A stretch of DNA of 64,000 nt from Salinivirga cyanobacteriivorans (GTDB lineage: Bacteria; Bacteroidota; Bacteroidia; Bacteroidales; Salinivirgaceae), in the NCBI RefSeq assembly GCF_001443605.1, contig NZ_CP013118.1:186001-250000 (forward strand), read 5' to 3'. Below the pieces are notes generated by a model that ran no database searches, was not told where the DNA came from, and worked only from the letters and a program-made list of their open reading frames with translations. The first letter of the stretch is position 1. The number at the start of each line of letters is the position of its first letter. A program made the position numbers and the translations under genes. This document shows, piece by piece, positions 62,216 through 64,000 of this stretch.

Positions 62216-62525
62216 AATACATCCTCCTTAATTTCTTTGCTTGGTCTATTTCTTTTCGCGGTGTTTTCTGCGTTTTCTTCTGAAAACCATGCAGTAAAAT
62301 CACCAGTTTATTATCATCGAAAAAGGTAAATACCCGGTAAATATTACTTCCAACTTCGATTCTAATTTCATAAATTCCATCTTCCAGGTGTCTAAAGAAC
62401 TTCGTTGGTATTCTTTGCATCGATATTATAATTTGCAAAATATAATCAACTTTGTCCTTAACCTTTTGTGGGAGCGGATTATAAAACTCCCAAAAATAAT
62501 CTTTGTATGGTTCAAGTATTCTCAT
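62199..62525 (-). CDS. higB: HigB/RelE-type toxin (unit 7)
   Basis: 108 aa, same protein as 52896-53222, intact, overlapping higA by 17 bases. Confidence 0.85.
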   Translation of the reverse strand: MRILEPYKDYFWEFYNPLPQKVKDKVDYILQIIISMQRIPTKFFRHLEDGIYEIRIEVGSNIYRVFTFFDDNKLVILLHGFQKKTQKTPRKEIDQAKKLRRMYYEDKR

Positions 62526-62564
62526 AATTATACGACAAATGTAACTAATTAGTTTCTTTTTTCA

Positions 62565-63428
62565 TTACTTCAACGGATGATATTTTTCCAACTCCTTTTG
62601 CAGACCTTCTAAATTGTCCGTTCTGTAACGCTCTGTGCTGCTTACGTACTTGTGTCCGGCCATGTATTGAACTTCCCGTAAATTGTAATGTTGCAACCAA
62701 TTTGTAATGACCGATGCCCTGATTTGTGCTATGTTTTTTAACCTCGGTTCGTACCTGTTTATCATTGCTTTTATTCTCGGCATTCCCCGGATCAACCGCT
62801 TTTTGTGGAACAAATAGTTTCCTTCAATAGCTTCATTTAAATACTTTCTTTCGGTTAAAAGATATTCGTGCAATGGCAGTATTTGAAAGGGTTTTAACTC
62901 CAAAATGCGTTTATTGGTTCGTCGGGTCGATGGCACATAAATTTTGCCTTTGTCCAGTTGCAAATGATTGATTTCCAGTTTTACCAGCTCAGAAGTTTGC
63001 AGACCCTGGTAAATTTTTAATCCTAAAATGATGTGATAGGTTTTCAGGGTGTTTTTGTGCGTCCAATGGTTGCGGCTTTCGGGGAACTTTTGGTACATTT
63101 CATCGAGCTGCTTTTGGGTAAACAAATCGTGCGGCACTGTGCGCTGTACGCCTTTTAACCTGACGGATTCTGCAACGTTCGGCAAGCCTTTAAATTCCAA
63201 GTAATAGCCGATTTTCTTTAACTCTAAGTTGATGGTTTTGGCCGACACGCCTTCAGCTTTCCGGTGGCGGATGTATTGCATTAAAGTTTCATGTTCAACT
63301 ACATCAGTTGAAGGAAAAAATTCATATAGATAAGTTTTAAACCGCTTTTCAATGAAAGAACTGTAATCACCGGCCGTGCTTTTGGCGAAGTTTTTTTCAA
63401 CCAGGTATTTTCTAAAATGTGGGTTCAT
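62565..63428 (-). CDS. XerB: degenerate tyrosine-recombinase paralogue (unit 7)
   Basis: 287 aa, same protein as the unit 6 copy, with Gln in place of Arg I. Overlaps XerA by 17 bases. Confidence 0.85.
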   Translation of the reverse strand: MNPHFRKYLVEKNFAKSTAGDYSSFIEKRFKTYLYEFFPSTDVVEHETLMQYIRHRKAEGVSAKTINLELKKIGYYLEFKGLPNVAESVRLKGVQRTVPHDLFTQKQLDEMYQKFPESRNHWTHKNTLKTYHIILGLKIYQGLQTSELVKLEINHLQLDKGKIYVPSTRRTNKRILELKPFQILPLHEYLLTERKYLNEAIEGNYLFHKKRLIRGMPRIKAMINRYEPRLKNIAQIRASVITNWLQHYNLREVQYMAGHKYVSSTERYRTDNLEGLQKELEKYHPLK

Positions 63429-64000
63429 TTACCAAGTGCGTATATTTTTGTGTACTCTCTATTGATTTGTGCCCAAGAAACAAAGCAATGTTTTCTAACC
63501 GCATGCCGTCCTGTAAAAGATGCGTGGCAATGGAGTGCCGTAAAATATGCAGCCCAAAGGTTTTCTGTTTTAATTTTTCATGGTTTGCTTGGTTTTTCAG
63601 CAGTTGCAAACGGTTGTACATGCCTTGCCGGCTCCACCGCTTTCCGCGACGGCTCAAAAGCAACGCTTCGTTTTTTTGTCCGTTTAAAAGTTCACTCCGT
63701 TGATTGAAAACATACGCCTGCAGATCGGCTTTAACTTGTCCGCTCATGGGAACGTAACGCTGCCTGTAACCTTTTCCTTGCCTGACATACAACAAGTTTT
63801 TGTCAAAAAGCAGATCGCTGATATTCAACTCCATGCCTTCGCTTGCCCGTAACCCGCAACCGTAATAAATCCCGAGCATCGTCGTATCTCGCTGATTGTA
63901 CAAGTTTGTTTCGGATTTGGCCGATTTGTACAAGGCTTGTATTTCGGTTTTGCTCAGATACGTTGCTGTTTCGTTGGTTTTGAGCAATCCGGGCTTAATG
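63412..64000 (-). CDS. XerA: tyrosine recombinase, cut by window edge (unit 7)
   Basis: C-terminal 196 residues or so of the unit 6-type XerA with the complete catalytic set; the N-terminus continues past base 64000 (expected start near 64338 by comparison with unit 6). The Met at 63987 is internal, not the start. A further primase and tip are expected to the right. Confidence 0.88.
   Translation of the reverse strand, partial: IKPGLLKTNETATYLSKTEIQALYKSAKSETNLYNQRDTTMLGIYYGCGLRASEGMELNISDLLFDKNLLYVRQGKGYRQRYVPMSGQVKADLQAYVFNQRSELLNGQKNEALLLSRRGKRWSRQGMYNRLQLLKNQANHEKLKQKTFGLHILRHSIATHLLQDGMRLENIALFLGHKSIESTQKYTHLVNEPTF

Noticed and set aside
1..64000. CRISPR array or diversity-generating retroelement as the source of repetition.
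   Set aside because: No short regularly spaced repeats with unique spacers, no Cas genes, no reverse transcriptase and no template/variable repeat pair; repeats are whole gene modules of 7.6-12.5 kb.
1..64000. Shufflon-type inversion system.
   Set aside because: All cores and tips are in the same orientation, and each carries its own recombinases and primase; inversion between direct cores is not possible.
1..64000. tRNA or rRNA genes as integration targets.
   Set aside because: No cloverleaf or rRNA-like sequence was recognised on either strand; the boundaries lie in protein-coding DNA.

Overview
The window looks like Bacteroidota (Bacteroidetes) accessory DNA. The grounds are AT-rich genes, TAnnTTTG promoter boxes ahead of most regulator and toxin-antitoxin genes, little sign of Shine-Dalgarno sites, IS4/IS256/IS21 elements, an N-terminally truncated polymorphic-toxin protein with a Bacteroidota-style metallopeptidase and linkers, and many short palindromic repeats that I recall as common in that phylum. 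The species cannot be told.

Almost the whole 64 kb is one head-to-tail array of related 7.6-12.5 kb units, all reading on the minus strand. The units are separated by a coding 'core' that encodes WKYQWxxIHNPEGGWHIFEDVEE and contains an invariant 19-bp sequence (GTCCCATTGGTATTTCCAA). Going downstream from each core, a unit holds: (1) a different polymorphic-toxin C-terminal region (CT) fused in frame to the core but with no usable start codon; (2) a cognate immunity gene; (3) often a CTTGGACTAGTTGGGG boundary motif; (4) a divergent phage-repressor-like XRE regulator on the plus strand with dyad or repeat operators; (5) a CHC2-Toprim-P-loop primase-helicase with a C-terminal winged helix; (6) iteron-like repeats; (7) two overlapping tyrosine recombinases, XerA (intact) and XerB (degenerate active site), or in two units a 223-codon helicase-tail-like protein instead; (8) an interchangeable toxin-antitoxin module; (9) about 1 kb of conserved non-coding DNA leading into the next core.

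Layout: Unit 1 (about 80-9138) has a ParE pair, XerAB, primase, XRE and a 70-aa immunity protein. Its CT is still joined to a GC-rich metallopeptidase part of the core toxin protein (7113-10109). An extra CT/immunity pair of a DUF5675-like family lies at 10216-11960. Unit 2 (12022-21828) has higBA split by an IS256 element. Unit 3 (21829-31510) carries the same CT/immunity/XRE as unit 2 (4.8 kb apparently identical) and has a DUF4160/DUF2442 pair split by an IS4 element. Units 4 (31511-39138) and 5 (39139-51617) lack recombinases and share nearly the same backbone but carry unrelated toxins. Unit 5 also carries a HipA-like kinase/DUF3037 pair broken by an IS21 element and an in-frame stop, plus a second IS4 copy. 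Unit 6 (51618-60899) and partial unit 7 (60900-64000) have intact higBA and XerAB.

Interpretation (inference): these are small integrative, perhaps replicating, elements whose attachment site lies inside the coding sequence of a large toxin gene. Each insertion would place its own CT and immunity gene in frame behind the host gene's N-terminus and push the previous tip downstream as a silent orphan. The array would then record successive tip replacements. The active recipient gene should lie beyond the right edge of the window. The iterons between primase and recombinase come in three sequence versions (GTTCC, GACCC, GTCCC) that change together with the primase winged-helix sequence, which suggests element-specific origins.
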